NCBI GenBank assembly: GCA_028277185.1
Contig: JANQGQ010000031.1
Location: forward strand, 62,001 to 126,000
DNA: 64,000 nucleotides
Direction of reading: 5' to 3'
DNA from: Woeseiaceae bacterium
GTDB taxonomy: Bacteria; Pseudomonadota; Gammaproteobacteria; Steroidobacterales; Woeseiaceae
How positions within the stretch are numbered: position 1 is the first letter of the stretch; every line of letters begins with the position of its first letter. Made by a program: the position numbers and the translations under genes. Positions 30,403 through 38,980 of the stretch are shown piece by piece. The notes below the pieces were generated by a model. It saw only the letters and a list, made by a program, of their open reading frames with translations, ran no database searches and was not told the DNA's origin.

Positions 30403-30482
30403 AACAAAGACTTGCTTACTATCAGGCGCGCGGCGTTTTTGCGTCCCGACCAGTTCATTATCGTCTACACGAGTTTTCCGGT

Positions 30483-31742
30483 ATGACCGACACCGCCGCC
30501 GCGCCCGACAGCAACGCTCCTCACAATCACGCCCACGACAAGGGCATCTCGGTCGTGACGTGGCTCGGCGTCGTCGGGCTCGTCTATACGCTGCTCGTCG
30601 GCGTCGGGATCATCGGCGACGGCTTCCGCTTGCTCTCCGGCGGCTCTGCGGGCGCCGAACGGATTTTCGCCTTCGCCAGCAATCCCATAGTCGGCGTCAT
30701 TCTGGGTACGCTCGCGACCGCGCTCGTTCAGTCGTCGAGTACGGTCACGTCGGTGATCGTCGGCCTCGTCGCAGGTGGCGTGCCGGTCGAGATCGCCGTG
30801 CCGATGATCATGGGCGCCAACATGGGCACGACGATCACGAACACGATCGTAAGCCTCGGCAATCTGGGTAACAAAGGCCAGTTCAACAGAGCCTTTCAGG
30901 CAGCTACGGTCCACGATTTCTTCAACCTGTACAGCATCCTGATCTTTTTGCCGATCGAGATGCTGTTCAAGCCCCTGCAGCGGACGGCGGAGGGAATGGC
31001 GACGTGGTTCGTGGGCACCGGCGATGCTTCGATCAAGGATCTGAACTTCCTCGGGGCGATCACGAAGCCAGTCGCCAAGTGGTTTGTCTCGCTGTTCGAC
31101 GCGCTGCCTTCCACGCTCGGCGGTACGCTGATCATCGCGCTCGGCATCACCCTGGTCATCCTCTCGGTACTGTATCTGGGCAAGATGCTGCGCGCGGTCA
31201 TGGTTGGCAAAGCGCGGAACATCGTCAACAAGGCGATCGGCGGCGGACCCGTGATCGGTGTTGCGTCGGGAACCGCGATCACCATACTCGTCCAGTCCTC
31301 GTCGACGACGACCAGTCTGATCGTTCCGCTGGCGGGCACGGGCGTCCTGACGACACGTCAGGTGTTCCCCTTTACGATGGGCGCCAACATCGGAACCTGC
31401 ATAACGGCGCTGCTTGCAGCGACGGCGATCAGCGGCGGCAACGAGATCTTCGCACTGCAGATCGCGCTGGTGCACTTCCTGTACAACGTCGTGGGCGTCC
31501 TCGTGTTCTCACTCGTTCCGTGGATCAAGGACTGGCCCGTCGCATCGGCCGTCTGGCTTGGCGACAAAACCGAAGCGAACCGGGGCTGGGCGTTTGCCTA
31601 CATCCTCGGCGTGTTCTTCGTGCTGCCCGGATCCGTTTTTGCCGGCGAGTTCCTCTTCTCGGAACCCGACGAGGAGATGCGGCCCGCTATCGAGGAACAG
31701 CTCGAGGACGAAGTGCAGGAAGAGGAACTGATCATCGAGTAG
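30483..31742 (+). CDS. Na+/phosphate cotransporter family protein (NptA/PNaS)
   Basis: A 419-residue membrane protein of the PNaS family, which moves inorganic phosphate with sodium. The two inverted-repeat signature motifs are both present: LVQSSSTVTS (QSSS at 83-86) and LVQSSSTTTS (QSSS at 271-274). Each is followed by a glycine-rich GANMGTTITN/GANIGTCITA loop. About eight to ten hydrophobic segments fill residues 22-380. The C-terminus is strongly acidic. The regulatory PhoU-like domain found in some relatives is absent. mgtE follows after 80 bp. Confidence 0.88.
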   Translation: MTDTAAAPDSNAPHNHAHDKGISVVTWLGVVGLVYTLLVGVGIIGDGFRLLSGGSAGAERIFAFASNPIVGVILGTLATALVQSSSTVTSVIVGLVAGGVPVEIAVPMIMGANMGTTITNTIVSLGNLGNKGQFNRAFQAATVHDFFNLYSILIFLPIEMLFKPLQRTAEGMATWFVGTGDASIKDLNFLGAITKPVAKWFVSLFDALPSTLGGTLIIALGITLVILSVLYLGKMLRAVMVGKARNIVNKAIGGGPVIGVASGTAITILVQSSSTTTSLIVPLAGTGVLTTRQVFPFTMGANIGTCITALLAATAISGGNEIFALQIALVHFLYNVVGVLVFSLVPWIKDWPVASAVWLGDKTEANRGWAFAYILGVFFVLPGSVFAGEFLFSEPDEEMRPAIEEQLEDEVQEEELIIE

Positions 31743-31822
31743 CGGCGGTTCGCGGTTGCCCGGAGCCGGTTGAACGCGCATCATGCCGTCGCGTAAGCAC
31801 ATCTGACGCGCGGAATGCCGCT

Positions 31823-33250
31823 ATGGCCGAACTCCAAACAGACCCCGCACGTGACGACGCCGGTTTCGAAACCCCGGAAGGTCCCGACCGGGAACTCCTG
31901 GCCGGCATCGAGGACTGCATCCGCAAAGACCGTCACAAGAACGCGTTGCGACTGCTTGCGGACCTCCACGCCAGAGAAATCGGCGAGGTCCTGATCAATC
32001 TTCCCCTGCGGCGCGCGCGCGTGCTCTACGGCTGGATTCCGGAGGACCTGGCCGCGGACGTGCTCGTGGAAATCAGTCCCGAGCTCCGGGCCGGCTTGGT
32101 ACAGGACGCGAGTATCGAGCGCGTCGCGGCGATTGCCGATCAGCTGGAACAGGACGATGCGGTCGAGCTGCTCGGGGATCTTCCCGGGGAGACCAGCGAG
32201 GCGGTTCTGGCTGCCATGCCGGCGCCCGAAGAGCTTGAGGATCGTCTCGCTTTCGACGACGACACCGCCGGCGAAATCATGAGCAACAAGTTCGTGGCGG
32301 TACTCGACGACTGGGATGTAGGCACCGCGACGCGGATGATTCGGCGCAAGGCGGGCGACATCCGCAAGTTCTACGAGATCTACGTCGTGGACGAGGATCG
32401 CCGGCTCGTCGGGCGCCTGAAGCTCCGCGATCTGCTGCTCAACGATCGTGAGGCCGGTATTCACGACATCATGCGCTCGCTCCCCGTGAGCGTTCGCCCG
32501 GACACCGATCAGGAGGACGTACTGGAGCTTGCAAACCGCTTCCGGCTGCAGGCAATTCCGGTCGTGGACGAGGAGGGTCGGGTGATCGGTCGCATCACGG
32601 TTGACGAGCTGACCGAAGTCGTCCGCGACGAGGCTGAGGAAGACATGATGCTCATGGTGGGCGTGGCACCCGATGCGCTGCCGGACGACTCCGTGCGACG
32701 GATCATTCGCGCGCGCCTGCCGTGGCTGATCGGCGGGCTCGTCGGCGCATCACTCGCCGGCGCGGTGGTCGGTTCCTTCGAAGTCGAGCTGCGCCAGGCG
32801 GCCATTCTTGCCAGTTTCATCCCCGTCGTCATGGCGATGGCGGGCAATGCGGGCATCCAGGCGTCGACGATAACGGTACAGGGACTCGCGGCAGACAACG
32901 TGTGGCACGGCGATGTCGGCAGCCGGCTCGGCAAGGAGTTTCTCGGCGCCCTGATCAACGGCTCTCTCGTGGCGCTGGTGTTGGCAGCGCTCGTGTTGCT
33001 GGCCGCGCAGCTCGTAACGCTGGAGTCGCCCGTGAGGCTTGCAGTCGCCGCGGGTTTGTCGGTAGCGACGGTGACCGTGATGGCGGCCACCTTCGGCGCG
33101 GCCATACCGCTCGTGCTGAAGCGCTTCGGGTTCGATCCGGCGGTTGCGTCGGGTGTGTTCATCACGACGGCGAACGATATCTTTGGCGTTGTCGTGTACT
33201 TCCTGATTGCGTCGTCGATCTACCTGACTCAGCTTACGTCCGGCGCCTGA
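31823..33250 (+). CDS. mgtE: Magnesium transporter MgtE
   Basis: MgtE is a dimeric Mg2+-gated channel. The 475-residue protein has the N-terminal MgtE-N superhelical domain (about 40-150), a CBS pair (about 155-275) and five membrane helices in the C-terminal domain. That domain carries the signature MAMAGNAGIQASTITVQGLA near 348-367 and SVATVTVMAATFGAAIPL. The start is the ATG at 31823 (MAELQTDPARD); the frame is open far upstream but that part is antisense-like noise over the phosphate transporter. The last 22 bp overlap the convergent VOC gene. Confidence 0.93.
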   Translation: MAELQTDPARDDAGFETPEGPDRELLAGIEDCIRKDRHKNALRLLADLHAREIGEVLINLPLRRARVLYGWIPEDLAADVLVEISPELRAGLVQDASIERVAAIADQLEQDDAVELLGDLPGETSEAVLAAMPAPEELEDRLAFDDDTAGEIMSNKFVAVLDDWDVGTATRMIRRKAGDIRKFYEIYVVDEDRRLVGRLKLRDLLLNDREAGIHDIMRSLPVSVRPDTDQEDVLELANRFRLQAIPVVDEEGRVIGRITVDELTEVVRDEAEEDMMLMVGVAPDALPDDSVRRIIRARLPWLIGGLVGASLAGAVVGSFEVELRQAAILASFIPVVMAMAGNAGIQASTITVQGLAADNVWHGDVGSRLGKEFLGALINGSLVALVLAALVLLAAQLVTLESPVRLAVAAGLSVATVTVMAATFGAAIPLVLKRFGFDPAVASGVFITTANDIFGVVVYFLIASSIYLTQLTSGA

Positions 33251-33603
33251 TGCAGCCCGAAAGGGACGCCGCCCGGATCCCTGCAATTGCAGAAGCGTCC
33301 GAAGCCGGGCTCGTGTGGGCCGGGTTCGTCCGCGTGACCGCCTGCGGCCCGTACCCTGGCGACGGCGGCCTCGAGATCCGGCACGGAAAAGTACACGCCG
33401 ATCTGCGGTTGCGGATCGTTGCCGTGCAGGCCCACCCTGATCGTCGGCGTTTGAAACCATCCGCCATCCTGCCCGGCCCCGGTGTAGGTCCAGTCGAACA
33501 CGGCTTTGAAGAACTCAGCCGAGGCTGCGGAGTTCTTCGTTCCTATTTCCAGATAGGTCGGGGTCGTATGCACGAGGTCTCCAGCGGTGATCCGGGCTTG
33601 CAA
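33229..33603 (-). CDS. VOC-family (glyoxalase/bleomycin-resistance fold) protein
   Basis: A protein of about 124 residues with one VOC domain (two beta-alpha-beta-beta-beta repeats). Visible are YLEIGTKNSAASAEFFKAVFDW, VYFSVPDLEAAVARVRAAGG and FCNCRDPGGVPFGLHQ. Members are metal-dependent enzymes or binding proteins; the ligand is unknown. The start is ambiguous: TTG at 33603 or GTG at 33573, with no clean ribosome-binding site for either. It lies 42 bp downstream of an AraC regulator gene on the same strand, which may control it. The 3' end overlaps mgtE. Confidence 0.75.
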   Translation of the reverse strand: MQARITAGDLVHTTPTYLEIGTKNSAASAEFFKAVFDWTYTGAGQDGGWFQTPTIRVGLHGNDPQPQIGVYFSVPDLEAAVARVRAAGGHADEPGPHEPGFGRFCNCRDPGGVPFGLHQAPDVS

Positions 33604-33645
33604 TGGTCGTACGCTGGCCGGGCGCCGTCTTGAACGTATCGGAAC

Positions 33646-34479
33646 TCAGCCTCGCAAGTCCTGGTTCCCGGTAAAGACGTCCGGGAGGAGGGCGCGACGC
33701 ACCGCAGCGGGAGACGCTCCCGACAGTGCTTTGAACTCCCGGTTCATATGGCTTTGGTCGCTGAAGCCCGTGTCCGCGGCAATCGACGCCAGTGGGTCGG
33801 CTGAAGCGATTACCCGGCGGTAAGCCAGCGAAAACCGGGCCAGCCTGGTTGCGGCTTTCGGCGCCAGTCCGATGTCGTTCCGAAAGCGACCGGCGAGGTG
33901 CCGTTCGCTCCAGCCGATTTCGTCCGCGAGGCGCCGGACGGAGATCCTTCCAGCGCTCTGCACGATGCGGCGCCACGCCCATTGGATTTCGGACCGGACG
34001 TGCGTCGAATCGTCGGCGAGGCGGCACGCGAGCAGTCGGACGACCTCGGCGACGAGTCTTTGCGGATCGCTCTCCTCCGCCGCGCTGTCTATCAGCGGGC
34101 CGGCGGCTCTTTGCCCCAGCAGTGTGTCCAGGTCGATCGCGCCGTCGCTGCCGGAAATCGTCGTTCGGAACAGCGCCCGCGCCACCGTCGGCGGCAGCCT
34201 TATCTCGAGGCAGCCGAACGGTCTCTCGCTGCCAGCCGCGAGAGGCCGCATCCCCAGTCCGGCGGCGAAGGCGCGATGCGATCCTGCCGGTTTCGACGGA
34301 GCGGCTATCCGCCACCGGCTATCGTTGCCAAAGCCGATAACGACGACGACGTCGATGGCCGCGGGCTCGACGCTACGATAGCTGCCGCCACCGATGTTGC
34401 GATAAGTCATGACGTCGACCCCCAGACGCGCGAGTTCCGGAGGCAATATCTGACGCTGAACGGTCCAGGTAGTCGGCAT
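33646..34479 (-). CDS. AraC-family transcriptional regulator
   Basis: A 277-residue regulator with a C-terminal double helix-turn-helix of the AraC/XylS type. The first HTH is ISVRRLADEIGWSERHLAGRF (near 178-198). The second is PLASIAADTGFSDQSHMNREFK (near 230-251), with the family GFSDQSHMNREF signature. The N-terminal 160 residues have no obvious ligand domain but resemble the DUF6597-like beta-rich sensor parts of related regulators. The VOC gene downstream is the likely co-transcribed partner. The LysR gene lies 33 bp upstream on the same strand. Confidence 0.85.
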   Translation of the reverse strand: MPTTWTVQRQILPPELARLGVDVMTYRNIGGGSYRSVEPAAIDVVVVIGFGNDSRWRIAAPSKPAGSHRAFAAGLGMRPLAAGSERPFGCLEIRLPPTVARALFRTTISGSDGAIDLDTLLGQRAAGPLIDSAAEESDPQRLVAEVVRLLACRLADDSTHVRSEIQWAWRRIVQSAGRISVRRLADEIGWSERHLAGRFRNDIGLAPKAATRLARFSLAYRRVIASADPLASIAADTGFSDQSHMNREFKALSGASPAAVRRALLPDVFTGNQDLRG

Positions 34480-34512
34480 AACGGGGGCAGTATATTCGCC
34501 CGCGGCTGCGAC

Positions 34513-35424
34513 CTACACGGCGGCGACGTCCTTGAGGAGCCGCCGCAACCACAAGTGGCCCGGGTCCGCGTCGTATCGGGCATGCCAGGTTTGAACGACT
34601 CGAAAGCTCGGGATATCGATGGGAGGATGAAACAGTTTGAATGCGAAGTGACCGGCGAGCGGTTCCAGCAGCCGGCGCGGCTCGGTCACGATCAGCTCCG
34701 TGGAGCCCGCCAGCACGGGCGCCATGAGGAAATGGCCAACAGTGGCAGCTACGTGCCGCTTCAGCCCTTGCTCCGAGAGAACGGCGTCGACATAGCCGCG
34801 AGCGCGGCCCTTGGTAGATACATTGAGGTGGCGAAACGACAGGTAACTGTCGAGTCCACCGGGCCCGGTGAAGGCGGAATGATCGTCGCGGCACGCGCAC
34901 AGGAAGTCCTCGTCGTAGAGCAACTCCTCGTTCATGTGCGTTGGCGGTTCCGGGAAGTGACCGGCGATGAGTTCTACCGATCCGTCCTCGAGCATAGGCA
35001 GCCCGACGTCATGGCTGGTACTGCGGACCAACAGGGTAACTCCGGGAGCTTCGTCGTCGAGCCGGGCCATGAGACGGGGTAGCAATACGAGAGCGGCGTA
35101 GTCCGACAGTCCCAATACGAACTGGCGGTCGCTTTGCCCGGGCGTGAAGGAGCGCTCGGCGCGAAGGATACCTTCGACCTGTTCGAGGACCGAACGGATG
35201 GCGGGTTCGGCTTCCAGCGCCAGCGGCGTGGGCACCATCCCTCGCGATGAACGCACGAAGAGGGGGTCCCCGAACAGTGCGCGCAATCGCTTCAGCGCAT
35301 GGCTCGTCGCGGGCTGGGTGAGCCCGATCCGCGCAGCGGCGCGGGTAACGTGTCGTTCCGCAATCAGTGCATCGAACACGACGAGCAGGTTGAGGTCGAC
35401 TTTAGCGAGATTCATAGTTTTCAT
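34513..35424 (-). CDS. LysR-family transcriptional regulator (NodD/SyrM-like)
   Basis: A 303-residue LysR protein. The DNA-binding domain is MNLAKVDLNLLVVFDALIAE plus LTQPATSHALKRLRALFGD, and FVRSSRGMVPT follows. This arrangement (VDLNLLVVFDAL, DPLFVR) is typical of the NodD-type branch that often binds aromatic compounds. It diverges from a carboxymuconolactone-decarboxylase-like gene, with an inverted repeat between them. It probably regulates that gene. Confidence 0.87.
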   Translation of the reverse strand: MKTMNLAKVDLNLLVVFDALIAERHVTRAAARIGLTQPATSHALKRLRALFGDPLFVRSSRGMVPTPLALEAEPAIRSVLEQVEGILRAERSFTPGQSDRQFVLGLSDYAALVLLPRLMARLDDEAPGVTLLVRSTSHDVGLPMLEDGSVELIAGHFPEPPTHMNEELLYDEDFLCACRDDHSAFTGPGGLDSYLSFRHLNVSTKGRARGYVDAVLSEQGLKRHVAATVGHFLMAPVLAGSTELIVTEPRRLLEPLAGHFAFKLFHPPIDIPSFRVVQTWHARYDADPGHLWLRRLLKDVAAV

Positions 35425-35448
35425 GGGGCAGATGCTAAATATGAATTG

Positions 35449-35462
35449 GATTAATTTTAATC
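35449..35462. promoter_or_regulatory. Inverted repeat, likely LysR operator
   Basis: GATTAA (35449-35454) and TTAATC (35457-35462) form a perfect 6-bp inverted repeat with 2-bp spacing. It lies 25 bp in front of the LysR start and 103 bp before the divergent gene. It is embedded in the only AT-rich patch of the spacer, which suits a promoter-overlapping operator. Confidence 0.4.
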
Positions 35463-35564
35463 ATGCCGACACTATCGGTGCTGGTCCGGCCGGGAGGCCG
35501 GTTGTTTCTTGAGAGTTGCGAGGAAAGGACTGTGCAATACCAACACGAACGTACGAAGGGCCTC

Positions 35565-36074
35565 ATGGCGACGAAGCTTGCGGCGCTCTGTCTCGCAGTG
35601 ATTCTCCTGTTGCCCGGAAATGCCGCCATGAGCCAGTCGCCGACCGCCGCCGTATTATCAGTCGATACCGAAGTCGATACTGACGACCGTCGATCCGCTG
35701 ACGAGCGCTATCAGAGAGGTTTACAGCGCCTCAACGATATAACGCGCGGTGATGGGCAGGCCGTACTCGATGCGCTATCGCGTATTTCGCCGGATTTCGC
35801 GCGCTACGTCATCGAATACCCTTACGGCGACGTGTTCTCCCGCGGCACGCTCTCCGACCAGCAGCGCCAACTCGCGACGATCTCCATGCTGGCCGCGTTG
35901 GGATTTGCGCAGCCTGAGCTCAAGGTGCACATCAACGGCGCGTTGAATGTCGGCGTCAGCGAGGACGAGGTCGTCGAGACCATGATCCTCGTATCCGTTT
36001 ACGCTGGATTTCCGGCATCGATTCACGGTCTCAGAGCGGCTCAGGAAGTATTCGACGAACGCGCCGCCGAATGA
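35565..36074 (+). CDS. Exported carboxymuconolactone decarboxylase-like (AhpD-fold) protein
   Basis: A 169-residue protein with a signal peptide (LAALCLAVILLLPGNAAMSQ, residues 5-24) followed by a carboxymuconolactone-decarboxylase domain. Its core QRQLATISMLAALGFAQPEL...HINGALNVGVSEDEVVETMILVSVYAGFPA matches the family. The CxxC redox pair of AhpD is absent, so it is not an AhpD-type peroxidase partner. Export to the periplasm is less usual for the family. The ATG at 35565 is chosen because it gives a proper signal peptide and has GAAGGG upstream. Its stop overlaps the next ATG (ATGA). Confidence 0.8.
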   Translation: MATKLAALCLAVILLLPGNAAMSQSPTAAVLSVDTEVDTDDRRSADERYQRGLQRLNDITRGDGQAVLDALSRISPDFARYVIEYPYGDVFSRGTLSDQQRQLATISMLAALGFAQPELKVHINGALNVGVSEDEVVETMILVSVYAGFPASIHGLRAAQEVFDERAAE

Positions 36075-36886
36075 TCGCAAGCAAGGCCGCGTCGAAATCG
36101 CCCGCAGCGATGAGCGCCTTCACGATGACAGGCGCGTATATTGCGTATTCCCGTACTGCGTATTGCCGATGGGCCAAAGCGATGCCTGACAGAATGCTGT
36201 CGACCATGGATGTCCTGACCGAAGGGACGATTGCCGCTCACCGGCATCGGGATGCCTATGCCGCGGTCGTTCGATCCGGGTCCTATGCCGAGACTGCCGT
36301 AGACGGATGCATCGAGGTCAGGACGGCCATGATCGTTGTTCATCCTGCGCTGCACTTGCATGCCAACGTGGTGAATGATGCCGGTCGTGTCTGGAACACG
36401 CCGATTCAGAAGCAGGCTGTTTCATTATGGGGCGCGTTTGCGGGACGCGGCGCCGAGCGGCTCGCCGGGCTCGACAGGCGCCCGATGGACGACGAAGTTC
36501 TCGAGGCGCTCGAAACCTGCAGCCGCGTGGCGCGGATGCGGATGCCGGCATGGCTGAGCGATCTGACGACCTTGGGTTTCAAGCGCTTCGACGTGGCGCG
36601 GAAGGATGTCAGCCGGGAGCACGCCCATCGCGTTTTCAAAGCCTACTTCGGTATGTCTCCGGGCCGCTGGCGGCGCGAGCGCCAGCTGCAGTGTGCGCTC
36701 GCACGACTGGCGGGCGGGGCGTCGCAGGTGCAGGCAGCCGTCGACGCGGGTTTCTCGGATCAGAGCCACATGTGCCGCGTGTTCAGGACCGAACTCGGAG
36801 CGACGCCGGGTCGGTTCTCAATTGCGGGCGGCCGGTCCGCCGGCACATCACACTCGTTCAATACGGCGAGCGATTCAGGGTACTAA
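36071..36886 (+). CDS. AraC-family transcriptional regulator
   Basis: A protein of up to 271 residues with a C-terminal AraC helix-turn-helix pair. Visible are REHAHRVFKAYFGMSPGRWRRERQLQCALARLAGG and the second HTH QVQAAVDAGFSDQSHMCRVF. The N-terminal part has a small cupin-like stretch (EGTIAAHRHRDAYAAVVRSG) typical of ligand-sensing AraC proteins. The start is uncertain: the ATG at 36071 overlaps the previous stop, while internal ATGs at 36110 or 36182 would remove a basic leader with no family likeness. It is probably co-transcribed with the decarboxylase-like gene. Confidence 0.78.
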   Translation: MIASKAASKSPAAMSAFTMTGAYIAYSRTAYCRWAKAMPDRMLSTMDVLTEGTIAAHRHRDAYAAVVRSGSYAETAVDGCIEVRTAMIVVHPALHLHANVVNDAGRVWNTPIQKQAVSLWGAFAGRGAERLAGLDRRPMDDEVLEALETCSRVARMRMPAWLSDLTTLGFKRFDVARKDVSREHAHRVFKAYFGMSPGRWRRERQLQCALARLAGGASQVQAAVDAGFSDQSHMCRVFRTELGATPGRFSIAGGRSAGTSHSFNTASDSGY

Positions 36887-36895
36887 GGTCGGGGC

Positions 36896-38119
36896 ATGAG
36901 CCCGACTAACCGACGCGAAGTCATTCTGACGAGCCTGGCGGCTTTGCTGGCCGTTTCCTTTCCGTCGCGACCCGATGCACGATCGACCGCAGGAACACGC
37001 TGGACGATAAAGACGGCAATCGGTCTCGATGCCTGTTTCGCTCTCACCATTGCTGCCGCGGACGAGAGCGTCCTGCAGGTCCGCCATCACATGGACCGGC
37101 GTGGCGCGCTGCGTGAAGCGTTGGGATCCCGCGCCGTCGAGGCTGCCGAAACGCTCATCGCGGCGCTGCGTGCGACCGGTCGAGTGCATACGCCGGGAGC
37201 CGCACTGGCCCTGATGGCATCGGCGGGCCCGCTCGATTCCGTCGAATCGGTTGCCATGACGTTCCGTGACGACGGCGCCCTGCTGGCAGGGTTCGAGGGG
37301 ACGCAGTTTTTCCAGACAGATGAGGCCCGGGCAGACCTCGAGGTGCTGCGCGCGCCTGCCGCCGAAGCGTTCCTCGCAGCGGCGGAGTCAGACTTCCCGG
37401 AATTCTGGCGATCGTCCTGGCTTCGGCGGCTGCAGGCACACGCTCGTCTCTTGGTCGCGGATCTGGATTCCGTCGACGTCATCATCGAGCTGCGCCGGTA
37501 TCTGCGCCGGGAACTGGAGCCCGATATCGTCGTGTTCCTGACCGAACTCACGGAGCCACACGGCATCCGGGTCGCCGGACAGCGTTTCGTCACGAGCCCC
37601 AACTGGCCGCAGGCGATCGTTCGCCGAAACGCGGTCCATGAGATGATCCACCCCTTCCTCGAGGTGCATCGCGCGGAGTCCGACGCGATTGTCGAAACGC
37701 TGAGCACAGACCCGCTTGTCCGCGCCGTGTTGCGGAAGTCAAATCCATCGTTCGGCTATTCCACGGCGCGCGGTGTTGTAGAGGAGGGGGCGACCCAGGC
37801 ACTCGAGGCCATCGTCAACGAGCGGTTGGGGCACGGCAGATCAGTCGACGAGTACTGGCGTCAACACGACGGCGGCATGCACCTCCTCGCAGCGGCGATC
37901 TACGCACGCATGAAGCAAAGCGGCTTCGCCGACACCGGCGGGGACGCGCTCGCGTGGCTCGACGGCGAAATCCGGTCCGGGCGCTTGCGGGACGCGTCAC
38001 TACGGGATTTTGCCGCGGGCGTTGTCGGTGCGCATCACGTCCGCAACTGGGTCGGGCACTCGACCGCGGTTCTGATCAGAAGTAGCGAGGGTCGCCACCG
38101 CCGGACCGAACTACCGTAA
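36896..38119 (+). CDS. Predicted exported zinc metallopeptidase (HEMIH motif)
   Basis: A 407-residue protein that I cannot assign to a named family. The N-terminus has a twin-arginine-like leader (NRREVILTSLAALLAVSFPS, residues 5-24). An HExxH zinc motif is at 248-252 (VHEMIH). A GVVEEGATQALEA helix around 293-305 places Glu296/297 where gluzincin peptidases keep their third zinc ligand. The spacing of about 45 residues fits. The beginning of the mature part is Ala-rich and helical. It is 10 bp downstream of the AraC gene, so it may be its target. Secreted peptidase is an inference. Confidence 0.6.
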   Translation: MSPTNRREVILTSLAALLAVSFPSRPDARSTAGTRWTIKTAIGLDACFALTIAAADESVLQVRHHMDRRGALREALGSRAVEAAETLIAALRATGRVHTPGAALALMASAGPLDSVESVAMTFRDDGALLAGFEGTQFFQTDEARADLEVLRAPAAEAFLAAAESDFPEFWRSSWLRRLQAHARLLVADLDSVDVIIELRRYLRRELEPDIVVFLTELTEPHGIRVAGQRFVTSPNWPQAIVRRNAVHEMIHPFLEVHRAESDAIVETLSTDPLVRAVLRKSNPSFGYSTARGVVEEGATQALEAIVNERLGHGRSVDEYWRQHDGGMHLLAAAIYARMKQSGFADTGGDALAWLDGEIRSGRLRDASLRDFAAGVVGAHHVRNWVGHSTAVLIRSSEGRHRRTELP

Positions 38120-38161
38120 ACTGTACGCTGGTAACGTGCAGCCCGTTTTCGGAGACGTGCA

Positions 38162-38482
38162 ATGAGGGAAGTGTGCCTGGTGTTGGTGGTGCTGGCAATC
38201 ACCGTGGTCCATGCCGACCCAATGGGGGAAGAGAGGGACGCAAAGCAGGCTGAACTGGATGCTGCCTGCGAAGAAGCCCGAGAGAAGAAGATAGCGCTCG
38301 AGCGCGCAAGGCACATCGAGGAATGTGTGGAAACCGAGATGTTCGCCGACCGGGAAACCTGTGAGCGCTTCTATGCAAACTACGGCGAAAGTGCGGCTGG
38401 CCGGGCACCGCTATATTACGACCTGCCGGAGTGCGAGGAAGCACATGAGTACAGGAACAGTTACAGAAATCCCGACAGGTGA
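38162..38482 (+). CDS. Small secreted cysteine-containing hypothetical protein
   Basis: A 106-residue protein with a signal peptide (VCLVLVVLAITVVHADP, residues 4-20). The mature domain is helical and charged, with four evenly placed cysteines (in AACEEA, EECVE, ETCERF and PECEEA). These could form two disulfides in the periplasm. No known family is recognised. It lies 42 bp after the metallopeptidase gene in the same direction. Confidence 0.55.
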   Translation: MREVCLVLVVLAITVVHADPMGEERDAKQAELDAACEEAREKKIALERARHIEECVETEMFADRETCERFYANYGESAAGRAPLYYDLPECEEAHEYRNSYRNPDR

Positions 38483-38512
38483 GACTCCGGCCTGGAGGCT
38501 GCCAGCCCGCTC

Positions 38513-38980
38513 CTAAGTTCGCGCAATCGATAGGGAGCGTCGGTCGGCCTCGCTATTCGCACCCTGTCGTTCCGCAATACTATCCGCCAGGTCGAGCAGC
38601 AGCATCCGCGCGCTGTTTCCCGCCAGATCCTCCGGCCGGAATTCGTCGTGACCCGAGTAGCGCAGCAGGCGTACCCGATTCACTGCGGTATCGCCGACAT
38701 AGGCCATACTCCAACTCGGGAAATCCCGATGTTCGATCTCCTCATACCTCAGGATTTCCGCTCCTGCATGCCGACGATCGATCAGTATCCTGCGGTATAT
38801 TTCGTTGACCGCAGAGCGCGAACCCTCGAGGCATTGAAGAAAGCGCTCAGCTGAAAAGCAAAGCAAGCCGGTAACATTGGCGCCCGCATTGAATTTACGA
38901 GCTCCTTCCAGAATGCTTTCTACGTCATCGGGGCCGATACCTGTGGACCGACTTGAATATATGAGTTGAATCAGTTTCAC
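38513..38980 (-). CDS. BLUF-domain blue-light photoreceptor
   Basis: A 155-residue protein consisting of one BLUF domain, which binds FAD and senses blue light, plus a short tail. The key residues are present at the expected spacing: Tyr8 (LIQLIYSSRS), Asn31 (KFNAGANVTG), Gln49 (FLQCLEG), and Trp90-Ser-Met92 (FPSWSMAY). No attached output domain is present, so it would act through a partner protein, as YcgF-like or PixD-like short BLUF proteins do. It converges with the small Cys protein. No partner is obvious nearby. Confidence 0.9.
   Translation of the reverse strand: MKLIQLIYSSRSTGIGPDDVESILEGARKFNAGANVTGLLCFSAERFLQCLEGSRSAVNEIYRRILIDRRHAGAEILRYEEIEHRDFPSWSMAYVGDTAVNRVRLLRYSGHDEFRPEDLAGNSARMLLLDLADSIAERQGANSEADRRSLSIART

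Noticed and set aside
30386-30410. A possible Pho box before the Na/phosphate transporter
   Set aside because: Only one CTGTAAC half-site is good; no second copy lies 11 bp away. It is listed instead as an inverted repeat.
31004-31822. Upstream extension of the mgtE frame
   Set aside because: It overlaps the Na/phosphate transporter in another frame. MgtE similarity begins only after the ATG at 31823.
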